A stretch of DNA of 64,000 bases, from positions 28,362,880-28,426,879 of the forward strand of contig NC_059379.1 in assembly GCF_019703515.2 (NCBI RefSeq), read 5' to 3'. Below, in pieces: positions 25,149-35,161 of this stretch. Every line of letters starts with the position of its first letter. Within the stretch, counting starts at the first letter, position 1. The stretch is from Myxocyprinus asiaticus (Eukaryota > Chordata > Actinopteri > Cypriniformes > Catostomidae). A program made the translations under genes and the position numbers. The notes below the pieces were generated by a model that saw nothing but the letters and a program-made list of their open reading frames with translations, searched no databases and was not told the origin of the DNA.

Positions 25149-28100
25149 CCCACTAAGTCACACCAGATACGATCAGAGGACTTTGATAGATCAGCTGGGG
25201 CTTTAACATAATACCGCATGGGGTTCTGCAAGAAATGGTCCTAATGGCCTCAGATTTCTTACTGTATTCATTGAAAGGGCCGTCAGTCTCAGCACCCCTC
25301 ACCCCAGCACAATTCTTCTGGAGAATTGTTAATGACAACTCAATTAAGTACACCTTGTCATTATAATAACCTGCACACAACTTTAAAGTGTGTTTAAGCC
25401 CAAAAGAGATTATGGAAAATGGATAAAGTGCTTGTACAGAACAGCTAAATGTCTTTTCAAGTGTTGTTCAATTTTAAACCAATTTTAGAGACAGATTTCC
25501 TGCTGTTGTGTAAAAAATATGATGTTGGGTCTTCAGTCAGGCGATTTAAGTAAAATAAACTCTTAAGAAAAAGGTTATGTTGCTGATGTAAGCATATAAA
25601 GTTAAATTCTCGAAGGACTTTTTTCATATGCACATTAGGTAAATCTTGCTTATACACTGGCCCATCGATATTCAATTAAAGTTTCAAGAGGTCCATTCTC
25701 TAAATTTCTTTTCACTCAAGTCTTACACTACATAGACACTTTCTTAACTGGAATGATCAATCAATCCAATCGATGATTCTGAGCGTACTGTTTACATGTA
25801 TGCTAAATAAAGTGATCGGGTTGATGTTTATACAGTATGTCGAAAGCATCAAATCTGAATTGATCTTATGACATGCTGACACTGCACGATTATAGAACAT
25901 TCCCTCACCATTTGAAGGGGTGCCATTTAACAATGTGTGAATGAACCCGCAATGACCACGGACATTCGCTCGGACAACAGTCGTTAAATTAAGGTGAAGC
26001 TGGAGCGCTTTGTGTTCACTATTAAAGTTTAGATTTGATAAGTTTATTCTTAGCATCTGTAGACGGCGCACACATTAGAGCACTTGAGACGCAGTTCATC
26101 TTCACATGCTCTCAAGAGAGCTGAAGGGGCAGTCAAACTAGACTTTGTGCATGTGAGTTTATTTCGGACAACTCAACGAACGAGGATATGATGTTGCGCA
26201 AGGGCTTCTGGTTTTAATAAACAAAACATCACAAATAAAAAATCATTCAAAATGTTCAAATATACCGTCTACTTACAATCCAGCAAACAATAAAAAACAT
26301 CTAGCTTTGAAATATTAGAGGTCAGTAGTGTGTGACGTTTCGATCTTCTATTGGTCACATGTCTTCTCAGAGTTCAGCATTCCCTCGTCATAATTACACT
26401 ATTACTGCATCAGTTATGGACATGCGCACAACGGCCTAGTTTCAGAAAGCAATCCGATCAAGCATTTACATGGCAAATATCTTCTTCTCAAACGGATTAT
26501 AAAAGGTTTAGACCACCCCTTACAATCCGAATTAAGTTTACATCGGATTTGTACAATCCATTCCGACTGACGTGGTTACAAGATACTTTTTTATTCGGAC
26601 TGTGCTACTAGTCCAGTCACCAACAGATTACTGGGGTCCATGTAAACGCACCTACTGTTTGATGAGCTAATATGTTGTATGGCTATGAAATGAAATAAGC
26701 AACGTGCATTGTAGGAATATTCTAACATGATTACACAGGAAATCGAAATGTTGCTTCCTAAAGTTAATTTACCCTGAAATCAAGCCCATTCAGCCAAAAA
26801 ATAAATTACAAGCTTCATGTCATATTAGACATTTTTGCATTAATTTAAGTGTGAACCCATTTCTTTCAAGTGCTACTGATCAAACTAGCACTCTCTTTAG
26901 TGCTACAAGACACGGGTTCTGGTCCCATGCGAACCAGGAAGTACTTTTATTCACAAAAATGACTTACTCCACTGACGATTAGGATTAGGGCTGGGGTTTG
27001 GGAAAGGGCATGGGGTTATAAAATATGCATTCCTGATGACTGCATCACATAATTTACAACTAAAACTACAACTCGCTTTTTAGCAGCACTCTGTGGTCAT
27101 TTCATCTGGAAACTGGAGCTCAAAATGATTAGCACTCTGCATGGAACCAATCCGGGCAAGGTTCAGATCTGAACCTTTTTCAGAGTAGTGCCATATTTGA
27201 TTTTTAACAGGAATGAGTCTGTTCAATGGTATGCACTGTATAAAGCTGTATAAAGGTCTTAGATCATATCTAATTTTCACAACAATTTTCAACGTTTCTG
27301 GAGTTTTGTGTCTTCTGAATTTTTGGAAAGGTGTCTTTTTCAGTGGTTCATCAGCTGAACGATCAACACCAATTTAAACAAGAGTACAACCCTATGACGA
27401 GGCTGTAAGTGTATCCCTCACAGCCTTGTTTTCATCCCATTAAAAATTAAATATGGCCCAACTCTAAATAAGGTCAATGAAAAAGGGACGTGTCAAAAGA
27501 ATCATAATTTATTACCATTCTTTCAGGGTAGTTTCTATTCTCATATGTTCATGCAATGTATATGGAAATCATTCTACACTCTACATATGGTGCCGGGTAA
27601 AGGAAAACATGCATGTTTTTCCCCATCTGAATAATCATCTCCTTGAATATCAGTGTGTCAGCCACCCATATTGTTAATTAGCTAAAGAGGATAAAGAGTT
27701 TGGGGTTGATTTATAACTTAGCTCCACCCTTGAGAAGATGTCTGATTACTTTGAGTGGGGGCGTACTGTCATACACAATCAATATCAGGTTCATTTAATT
27801 TATGTTTGCTGTAAAACTCAGCCAACTGAAAATCATTTTCATATTCCAATGACTCGCTAATTCAGAGCTATTGAGAAAGATGTCGCCATTTTAATTAGCT
27901 GGGAAATTACAGTTTCATACTGTTGTCCACCTGTCAGCGGTCTACCTGGGATGGCATTTTATTTCGAGCGTGGCTCACCTTGATCTTTACAATGTAAATT
28001 ATACCACTATATAAATGCAAGGAAACTGGTCGCCATGGCTGCGGATGACACCACCTTGGTAATTGGATTCTACTGGGATATTTGCCAGTGATTGGGCAAC

Positions 28101-28263
28101 CAGGCAGGTGGGGCTTCATTCATGGTTGCTATAGGTTTTATTGTTCATTGGTTCAGAGTGCAAATGGACTGACCAACTATCGTTATGGTTGTGGATTTGA
28201 CTATGATTGCTCTATTGATGAGGGAAAATTCATATAGTAATTTTGGCAATTTAATACTTTGGC
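25149..28263. other. Intronic/non-coding sequence
   Basis: No coding region is supported. A tRNA-like SINE remnant lies near 26890-27030. The block around 26430-26650 ends TCCATGTAAACGCACCTAC, which resembles the end of a fish MITE whose partner end may be near 25790, but the pairing is too weak to call. Confidence 0.5.
26890..27030 (+). mobile_element. tRNA-derived SINE remnant
   Basis: A degenerate tRNA-like head with a B-box-like GGGTTCTGGTCCC is followed by a GATTAGGATTAGGGCTGGGG tract, the same head-plus-GGTTAG layout seen at 36470-36680. No tail or target duplication was identified. Confidence 0.35.
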
Positions 28264-28712
28264 CTGTACTCTGGAGCGGGATCGATTTGGAGGTGGAGGG
28301 TCCGTTATGGTCTGGGGCAGTGTGTCACAGCATCATCGACTGTTGTCGTTGCAGGCAATCTCAGTGCTGTGCATTACAGGGAAGACATCATCCTGAAATG
28401 ACCCTCCAGCATGACAATGCCACCAGCCATACTGCTCGTTCTGTGTGTGATTTCCTGCAAGACAGGAAGGTCAATGTTCTGCCATGGCCAGCGAAGAGCC
28501 TGGATCTCAATCCCATTGAGCATGTCTGGGACCTGTTGAATCGGAGGGTGAGGGCTAGGGCCATTCCTCCTAGAAATGTCCGGGAACTTGCAAGTGCCTT
28601 GGTGGAAGAGTGGGGTAACATCTCACAGCAAGAACTGGCAAATCTGGTGCAGTCCATGAGGAGGAAATGCACTGCAGTACTTAATGCAGCTGGTGGCCAC
28701 ACCAGATACTGA
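28264..28712 (+). pseudogene. Tc1-like transposase, catalytic half
   Basis: The 5' segment reads ERDRFGGGGSVMVWGSVSQH in one frame. An internal deletion of a few tens of bases near 28385 and a frame change then lead to the C-terminal part, with LQHDNATSHTARSV (catalytic aspartate), LDLNPIEHVWDLL (catalytic glutamate) and the terminal AAGGHTRY followed by a stop. The first catalytic aspartate and the helix-turn-helix region are missing, so no active enzyme can be made. Confidence 0.85.
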
Positions 28713-28910
28713 CTGTTCCTTTTAATTTTTACCCCCACCCCTTTGTTCAGGGACACATTATTCCATTACTGTTAGTCACATGTCTGTGAAACTTGTTCAG
28801 TTCATGTCTTAGTTGTTGAAGCTTTTTATTTTCATACAATATTTACACGTTAAATTTGCTGAAAATAAAAGCAGTTGAAAGTGAGAGGACATTTCTTTTT
28901 TGCTGAGTTT
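28264..28910 (+). mobile_element. Tc1-like transposon, 5'-truncated
   Basis: Only the right half is present: the catalytic part of the transposase, the 3' UTR, and the right terminal repeat ending GAGGACATTTCTTTTTTGCT and TGAGTTTA. This family differs from the two other Tc1 families in the window. The left half, including the DNA-binding domain and left terminal repeat, is absent. Confidence 0.85.
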
Positions 28911-29061
28911 AAGGCTGTTTCTCACCAAAACCATTGTATGCCTTTTGTTTTTCATTCATGAACAGCAATTACAGAACATGATCAATATTCTAACAACTTT
29001 AAATTTAATTTAAGTACCTATTATAATAAATGTCACATTAAGCTTACTGTTAAATAATTCC

Positions 29062-30018
29062 AGGGGCCCTAATTTAATCGCAGCACTATGCATATGCGAT
29101 AAGTCATACCCGCAAAGTCAATGGGCATGGTCATTAAGATAGTGGATTTCATGAAATTGTGCGCAAAAGCACTAATGGGCTGGGTCAAGTGCAGTTTAAT
29201 TCTGAGGTTCTTCTCCGGTTATTGCACCATCCTACTGTATAATATAGTCAATTCCCTGTTAAGCACCAGAGATATAAACAAAGACAGCATATTCAAAAGA
29301 AATTGGTAGTGTAATGGTTTATATGCAATGAATTAGAAGAACAGAAATATGGACTTGCATGTCAGGCATATTTTTATGACTGTGAAATGCTCCTTTTATA
29401 TGCATTGAAAATGTCGTTCTCGTCAGAATTTGAATGCATATGCTGTTAAATTATAGAGAATATCGATATTATTAATAATTTAGATCTACTGACATGAATC
29501 ATGACCAGTATTAACAGTGACTGTATATAACAGATATATTGTAAATATGATAATAATAATAATAATAATAATTAAAGAAATACAAAAAACAAACAAAAAC
29601 AAAACATGACCTCTAGAAGATTTTACACAAATCTCATAAATTTGTTTCATAAAACGGCTGCAACAGTGATTGTCAGGGACATAATTTGATGTTCCACTAT
29701 ATTTATAAATTTGGACATGAACTTTATTACCACCTACTGGTGGAATCTCCAAACTGCAAACAGGAACTGAGTTTAGACTTAGTGCTGAAAACAGCCGTGG
29801 TGCTAAAATGTCTAAGTGCAATGACCTATTTCTCAGGAAAATAGCAAATTGCGCTTTTCACCAATTCATAAAGATACAGTACAACCACATTTTTTGCGCA
29901 TACACCCATAGACAGCACAAACACTCCCACCCACAGCCACTTGCACTTTGCGTTGGCACAAAAATTGTGCTTAGAATGATCGTTCTCACGAAAATTAGAT
30001 AAGACTTAGCATCCTAAG
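29062..30018. mobile_element. Degenerate DNA-transposon-like repeat, right end lost
   Basis: The left end GGGGCCCTAATTTAATCGCA resembles a large cyprinid non-autonomous family whose ends read GGGCCCTATTTTAACGAT. The interior (CACCTACTGGTGGA, AATTGCGCTTTTCACC, GCGTTGGCACAAAA) fits that family. The opposite end is not seen, and DIRS copy 2 begins where it would be expected. An (AAT)n tract at 29549-29572 lies inside. No coding sequence is seen. Confidence 0.4.
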
Positions 30019-30050
30019 ATGCGGAAGACCTAAGTGGCCTACCATCCGCG

Positions 30051-30993
30051 GTGGTAGACACGATCACTCAGGCTAGGGCTCCCTCTATGAGGCGCCTGTA
30101 TGCTTTGAAGTGGTGTCTGTTCGCTAAGTGGTGTTCTTCCCGACGCGAAGACACCCAGAGATATGCAGTCGGATCGGTACTTTCCTTGCTGCAGGAGAGG
30201 CTGGAGGGACGGATGTCCCCCTCCACCTTGAAGGTGTATGTAGCCGCTATAGCGGCACACCACGACACAGTGGACAGTAAGTCCTTAGGGAAGCATGACC
30301 TGATCATTTGGTTCCTGAGAACCCTCATGGGACCTCTCTATAGTCCTTCGGGGTCTACGGTGAGCCCCCTTTGAGCCCCTGGAGTCAGCTGAGTTTAAGG
30401 CACTCTCTTTGAAGATTGCCCTCATGATTGCGCTCACTTCCATCAAGAGGGTAGGGGACCTGCAGGCGTTCTCTGTCAGCAAAACGTGCCTGGAGTTCGG
30501 TCCGAGCTACTCTCACGTGATCCTGAGATGACCGGGCTATGTGCCCAAGGTTCCCACGACCCCGTTTAGGGATCAGGTGGTGAACCTGCAAGCGCTGTCC
30601 CAGGAGGAGGCAGACCCAGCTTTGGCGTTGCTGTGTCCGGTGCATTCTTTACGCATCTATTTGGATCACACGCAGAGCTTTAGAAGCTCTGAGCAGCTCT
30701 TTGTCTGCTTTGGTGGACAGCGGAAAGGAAGCGCTGTCTCCAAACAGAGGATCACCCACTGGGTCATTGACGCCATCGCGATGGCATATCACGCTCAGGT
30801 CGTGCCGCCCCCCATAGCGCTACGAGCCCACTCTACTAGGAGTGTAGCGGCCTCCTGGGCCCTGACCAGTGGTGCCTCTTTGGCAGACATCTGCAGAGCA
30901 GCGGGCTGGGCGATACCCAACACCTTTGCGAGGTTCTATAATCTCCGGGTTGAGCCGGTTTCGTCCCGTGTGTTGTCAGGTCTGAACAGATAA
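30051..30993 (+). pseudogene. DIRS tyrosine recombinase, copy 2
   Basis: The N-terminal half reads ITQARAPSMRRLYALKWCLF onward. A deletion of about 50 bp relative to copy 1 near 30325, followed by frame changes and a stop near 30530, disrupts the middle. The C-terminal catalytic half is open from 30541 to the stop at 30993 and retains RAHSTRSV with His and Arg (30829-30840) and the tyrosine of FARFYNLRV at 30937-30939. The last part ends LSGLNR. The intact catalytic half is better preserved than in copy 1, but the first arginine region lies in another frame. Confidence 0.85.
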
Positions 30994-31769
30994 GTTCCAG
31001 GACAGCTGGCCGTGTGTACCACTTGCGTATAGCGCCTTTCCCCTCCCATGAGGTGAAGACGTGCGCCTTTGACTCCCAGTCGTGTTCACAAGTTGTGATC
31101 CCTGGATGATTTTCCTCCTTAGCCCTGTGGCAGATGAGTTTGTGGAGAAACTCGCTGCCTGCCCAGTACATGTGCTAACTAAGCCCTGTACTGGGGTAGG
31201 TGCTCCACATGCACTGGTTCCCCATAGGTGACCCCATGTGATATATCTTCCGCTAAATCATTTCCCTGTCAGTAAACTGCATCTTCCTTGGGCAGAGGCC
31301 CCTCTGCCCCCAGTCACCATGCTTGTAGAAACTCCTCCCCCCTCGGGTAGGACCTACCAGGCGACTTCTCCACATGACATACTTCTGACAAGACTCGGAA
31401 GGTGGGGTTTGGTGTCCACGGCGTCTTCCCCTTGGGAGTGACACCCCCCTGACGTAGACATTTATGGCCCCCAGTCGGTTAACAAATTCCACTCTTTTTG
31501 GGGAGAAAAAAGAGGAAAAGAGGCCATGGCTGGGGTAGCCTGTCCCTATTTGTTGAGCAGTCGACTTGTTCCAGAAGGACCATTTGACGCTCATAAGAGC
31601 ATTGGGGGAGGTTATGTGACGGCCTTGTGTGCTGGCTACAAGGCACATAGAGGTCTTCCCGTCTCGCACCGCTAGTCCCCGTAACATGGTTCAGTAGTCG
31701 TGGCATTTTGTATAGGGACCCCTAGTGTCACTACATCGACACAACGTCGAGTGAATGACAGATAGGGAA
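30994..31769 (+). other. DIRS 3' non-coding region, copy 2
   Basis: This aligns with the non-coding region downstream of the recombinase in copy 1. It includes GGACCCCTAGTGTCACTACA near 31720, the internal complementary region. The open frames on both strands here are shadows shared with copy 1. Confidence 0.65.
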
Positions 31770-32089
31770 CGTCCTGGTTACTTTCGTAACCTCCGGTCCG
31801 TGATGGAGGGAACGAGACGTTGTGTCCCTCTTGCCACAATGCTGAACTACCCGCTGAAATGGCTGGGACCTTGTCTCGGCTCCTCAGCACAAAACCTGAA
31901 TGAGTGGTTGCATACCAGCTCCTTTTATACCCGTATGGCATGCAAATTCCACTCGCCAATTCCCATTGGCCTTTTTTCAAAGATCAGAGGTGTTTAGGGC
32001 TCCCAAGAGTGACCCCTAGTGTCACTACATCGACACAATGTCTCATTCCCTCCATCAGGGAACGGGGGTTACGAAAGTAACCAGGACAT
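31770..32089. repeat. DIRS right inverted terminal repeat, copy 2
   Basis: The segment begins GAACGTCCTGGTTACTTTCG and ends with the complement GTTACGAAAGTAACCAGGAC, giving inverted edges of about 50 bp. Near its middle, on the minus strand, TATAAAAGG lies at 31921-31929, as expected for the promoter carried in each DIRS terminal repeat. Confidence 0.75.
31921..31929 (-). promoter_or_regulatory. TATA-box-like motif in DIRS terminal repeat
   Basis: TATAAAAGG on the minus strand inside the right terminal repeat. In copy 1 the equivalent site has decayed to AATAAAAGG. Promoter function is inferred from position and motif only. Confidence 0.45.
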
Positions 32090-32966
32090 TTTATCCCTTT
32101 TTGTTTCCAGCATAATTTTTCCAGGTATGCTACACAGTCCTAACTACATGCCTTGAAAAACACACGCAGCCCGAATACTTATTGATGCTGCTGCATTACA
32201 AATAATTCCACCATTAGAGATGCAGATGATTGCAGCGATTGATCAGGAAGCAGTTGGCAAGCAGATACAATTTTTAGTGCTTTTATTCTTGTCTCACCTA
32301 TCTTTTCTTTCTTCTTTCTGCATAGGTTTGTATCGGTTTACACAGAAAGAGGACAATTTCTATTAACGTTTTATGTTTTTTTTTCACTGCCTTTTTATTT
32401 TATCTACCAGGTGGTCACGTGTTTACGTGACTTCTCATTAGCTTGACCGCAGAGGCACTCATACAAGCTGCTCTTGACGACAGCCGCACGGCAACAAGTT
32501 CCATGACAACCACCTCTACCTCTTGCAGACTGTTTAAGCTGATCCACTGATCTTCACAGGCATAATCATCTCAATATACCACTCTCCTTAAATAATAAGA
32601 TGCCTCGAGATTCACACGAGTGCCCAGTTATATTGAGCTATTGCTAATATTATTGCTTACATGAGTATGCTTCTTGCAAATGTAGAATGTATGAGAAGCA
32701 TGTGTTGAAGAAGAAATATGTGTCCCATTTTGCATACTTCTGCACTATTCTACGGCATTTTGTAGTGTAAGTAGTGCGAGTAATGTGTTCACACTGAAAA
32801 ATCTATCAAGAGGTAGAGCACTATGAGTACCCAGAAGATGTACTTGTTCAACCGAAAAAACTGTGGATTATGACAACAGCAGGTCAGAAGTTCTTCTGCC
32901 AAAATCAGTCTTTGCTCTTTTGAATTTCAAACTGCTGCCCCCAGTGGCCAAAGCTGGAAGTTGTAT

Positions 32967-33345
32967 CAGGGCTCCAGACTGCGACTAAATGGTCGCATTG
33001 TGTAACCATTTGTCCTAACAGTATGATTAAACTTTGCAAGAGGTCGCACTTGTGCGATTACAAAGTTGCCCGACTCTCTGATTGTCGCTTTTTGTTGTGC
33101 ATGAGAAAGATAAAATGGCAAACGTTCAAAACATGAAAGGAAATAGCTCTACCTGAATCATTCAGTGCGGCTTAAGGCTCAATGGACAGATAAGCACAGA
33201 GACGTGCATTTACATGCGGACGTGTCTCGGGCGCACAGCTGTGCTGATCATCATAAACAGCACTGCGAGAAGCGCGGGCTGGGTCGTGGATTCGGCATTG
33301 ATTATTTGTTTAAAACCTCTATGAAAACCCATAATGTGTCGATGA
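32967..33345. mobile_element. hAT-like transposon fragment
   Basis: CAGGGCTCCAGACTGCGACT followed by AAATGGTCGCA is a hAT-type terminal sequence familiar from fish. The remainder (GGCACAAG-type GC-rich patches, GAGACGTGCATTTACATGCG) is compatible with an interior fragment. No opposite end is seen nearby. A weakly related piece with ACCATTTAGTCGCTGACCA is at 43398-43420. Confidence 0.4.
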
Positions 33346-33698
33346 TTAAACTAGTTTAAAATGGTTTTAAATGGCCCCAACATTCTAAACAGCATTGAAA
33401 AGGAATAAAGGAGAAATCTATACCATGAACAGACAGAAATTGTAGCTAAGGCTTTCAGTCCACACATCACAGATATTAAAAAATATTTACCATGAACTTA
33501 AATCAATATTTGGGTAATGAGGGAATACAATTTAATTTCGGAATGTGTTTTTCTTATGAAAATGGCATAATTTGTTTTATGGTTACTGTCCATGTTATCA
33601 TGGTTTTACTTTTACCTTTGGTTACTATGATCTTTTTGCAACTACCACAAGATGATCAAAAGAATCCATGAAAGAAAACTAATTCCCACTATCACACC

Positions 33699-34200
33699 GT
33701 GTCCAAACCAGACGCGACATGACGCTACAACATGCAATCCTTCTCATAACAGTATATTAAAGCTGGGGGGTGACACTAGCCAGCTCAAAACAATGCTATT
33801 TTCACCGAGATTGTCACAGACCTACGGAATGTTGTGTTTGAGGTCTCGTTCTCTTCAATCAGAGCTTTATAGACACACACACACTGGCGGCTCATTTTGA
33901 ATTTCTCTCCGCATATGAAATAACAGAGTACTGCTTGAATGCATGAACATAAAAAATGGTAATAGACTGAATTTTGATGCAGTTCATAAATTAACTTTGC
34001 CCTGTGTATGTGTGTGATTGTGTACTATCCCCTTAAGATTTGTTGTAGAAAGTGTATGTCCATACGCAGCTTCAGTGAGAAAATGAGGCACGTTCAATAA
34101 ACGGATGGTTTCATCTGACTGTTGTAATGTCTGCTTTTATTGTCATTTAGAATCATTTTTGTGTATGAATATTGCGGTATCGCGTCGCGTCTGGTTAGGA
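33699..34200. mobile_element. Candidate TIR element (ACCAGACGCGAC ends)
   Basis: ACCAGACGCGAC at about 33707-33718 and its reverse complement GTCGCGTCTGGT at 34185-34196 could be terminal inverted repeats of a 0.5-kb non-autonomous element. The match is only about 12 bp and no target duplication was found. Confidence 0.35.
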
Positions 34201-34305
34201 ACCTAACCTAAACCTAACCAATAGTGTCCTAATAGATAAATGAGAGTTTAACAAAACAGACATTCTTACCCTTAACCAACAACTAACCTTAACCGATAGT
34301 GTTGT

Positions 34306-34637
34306 TGTAACAGGTTCAAGGAATGAGGAAGTGGGATACGGCGAATCCAAATCAAAAGTAAATTTATTAATAACACAAAACATGTTTGCTTGAATGTGCA
34401 ACAGTGTAGCTTCAGATAAATCACTCAGTAGGTTCTTTTATGGAAACGGCAGCGGCCAACACACATGTAGCTTGTCAGCTGGGTTCTCACTCTCTCACTC
34501 TGAGGTCTGGCTCCTTATTTCCCCCATCTCTCACTGCGAACATAGAAATAGCAATTACCAGCAATTCATCTCAGGTGAAAATCCTTACCACTTCCTCTCT
34601 CCCCAGATGATCGCTCGACTACGCCCTCGCCTTCACA
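34306..34637 (-). mobile_element. Solo LTR, 332 bp
   Basis: The block reads TGTAACAGG...CTTCACA and is flanked by the perfect 5-bp duplication GTTGT (34301-34305 and 34638-34642). On the minus strand it starts TGTGAAGGCGAGG and carries AATAAA near its end (about 34355-34365), which sets orientation. No internal element sequence adjoins it. Confidence 0.85.
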
Positions 34638-34704
34638 GTTGTAAAATGAAAATTCAAAATAAAAAATAGAAAACAAATATTAACTGAATCAACCACGTCA
34701 TTTT

Positions 34705-34805
34705 GTGTTGCTTCTAAGCCACTTTCACTCGTCTTTGACTGCACTGGAACCACAGTCGTCGAGCTCAAAGTCCAATGCTCTTATCAGGTGAGCTATCGAG
34801 CAAGC
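34705..34805 (-). mobile_element. tRNA-derived SINE head remnant
   Basis: On the minus strand the segment reads TAGCTCACCTGATAAGAGCA followed by TTGGACTTTGAGC, which matches a tRNA 5' half with A-box, and a decayed B-box GTGGTTCCAGTGC. It ends a few bases before the next solo LTR. There is no cloverleaf-complete tRNA. Confidence 0.4.
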
Positions 34806-34831
34806 TAAAGACATAAGAATAAGTGTGTATG

Positions 34832-35156
34832 TGTAACGAGTCAGGAGAAAATTGAGGATCTATCACAGCATCTTTAATAAAAGACAAGTAAATCAGGTAA
34901 CTCAGAACATAAAGAAATAAAACACAGGGAACAGACATACAGAGCACAGCATAATACATGTAAAGACTGACAAAGGAAACAGGGAAAACAAAGGCTTAAA
35001 TACACAGGGGCAAACAAGGGAAGGAGGAACACCTGTGGAAACAATCAGGGGAAAACCAATCATAAAATGAAACTACAAAAGGACTACAAACTAACAGGAA
35101 ACAGAAACAAGAATTTCAACATAAAAGTCAATACAAAAAACAGGGAATATGTGACA
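34832..35156 (-). mobile_element. Solo LTR, 325 bp
   Basis: The block reads TGTAACGAGTC...ATATGTGACA and is flanked by the perfect 5-bp duplication GTATG (34827-34831 and 35157-35161). On the minus strand a TATTTAAG promoter-like motif and an ATTAAA signal are visible. It resembles in layout the LTRs at 58.5 and 60.3 kb (TGTAACGA start, TGACA end) but is not the same sequence. Confidence 0.85.
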
Positions 35157-35161
35157 GTATG

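Larger units (their letters stand above)
30019..32089 (+). mobile_element. DIRS-like retroelement, copy 2, 5'-truncated
   Basis: This copy starts abruptly within the segment that corresponds to 13360 of copy 1 and keeps the tyrosine recombinase, the 3' non-coding region, the internal complementary region and a full right terminal repeat. Unlike copy 1, its right end is not interrupted by Tc1 sequence, which makes it a useful reference for that rearrangement. Reverse transcriptase and the left terminal repeat are absent. Confidence 0.85.
32090..34305. other. Intronic/non-coding sequence with repeat remnants
   Basis: No gene is supported. The stretch contains two possible transposon remnants (32967-33345 and 33699-34200) and a run of AACCTAACC-like motifs at 34200-34300. 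Open frames are short. Confidence 0.5.
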
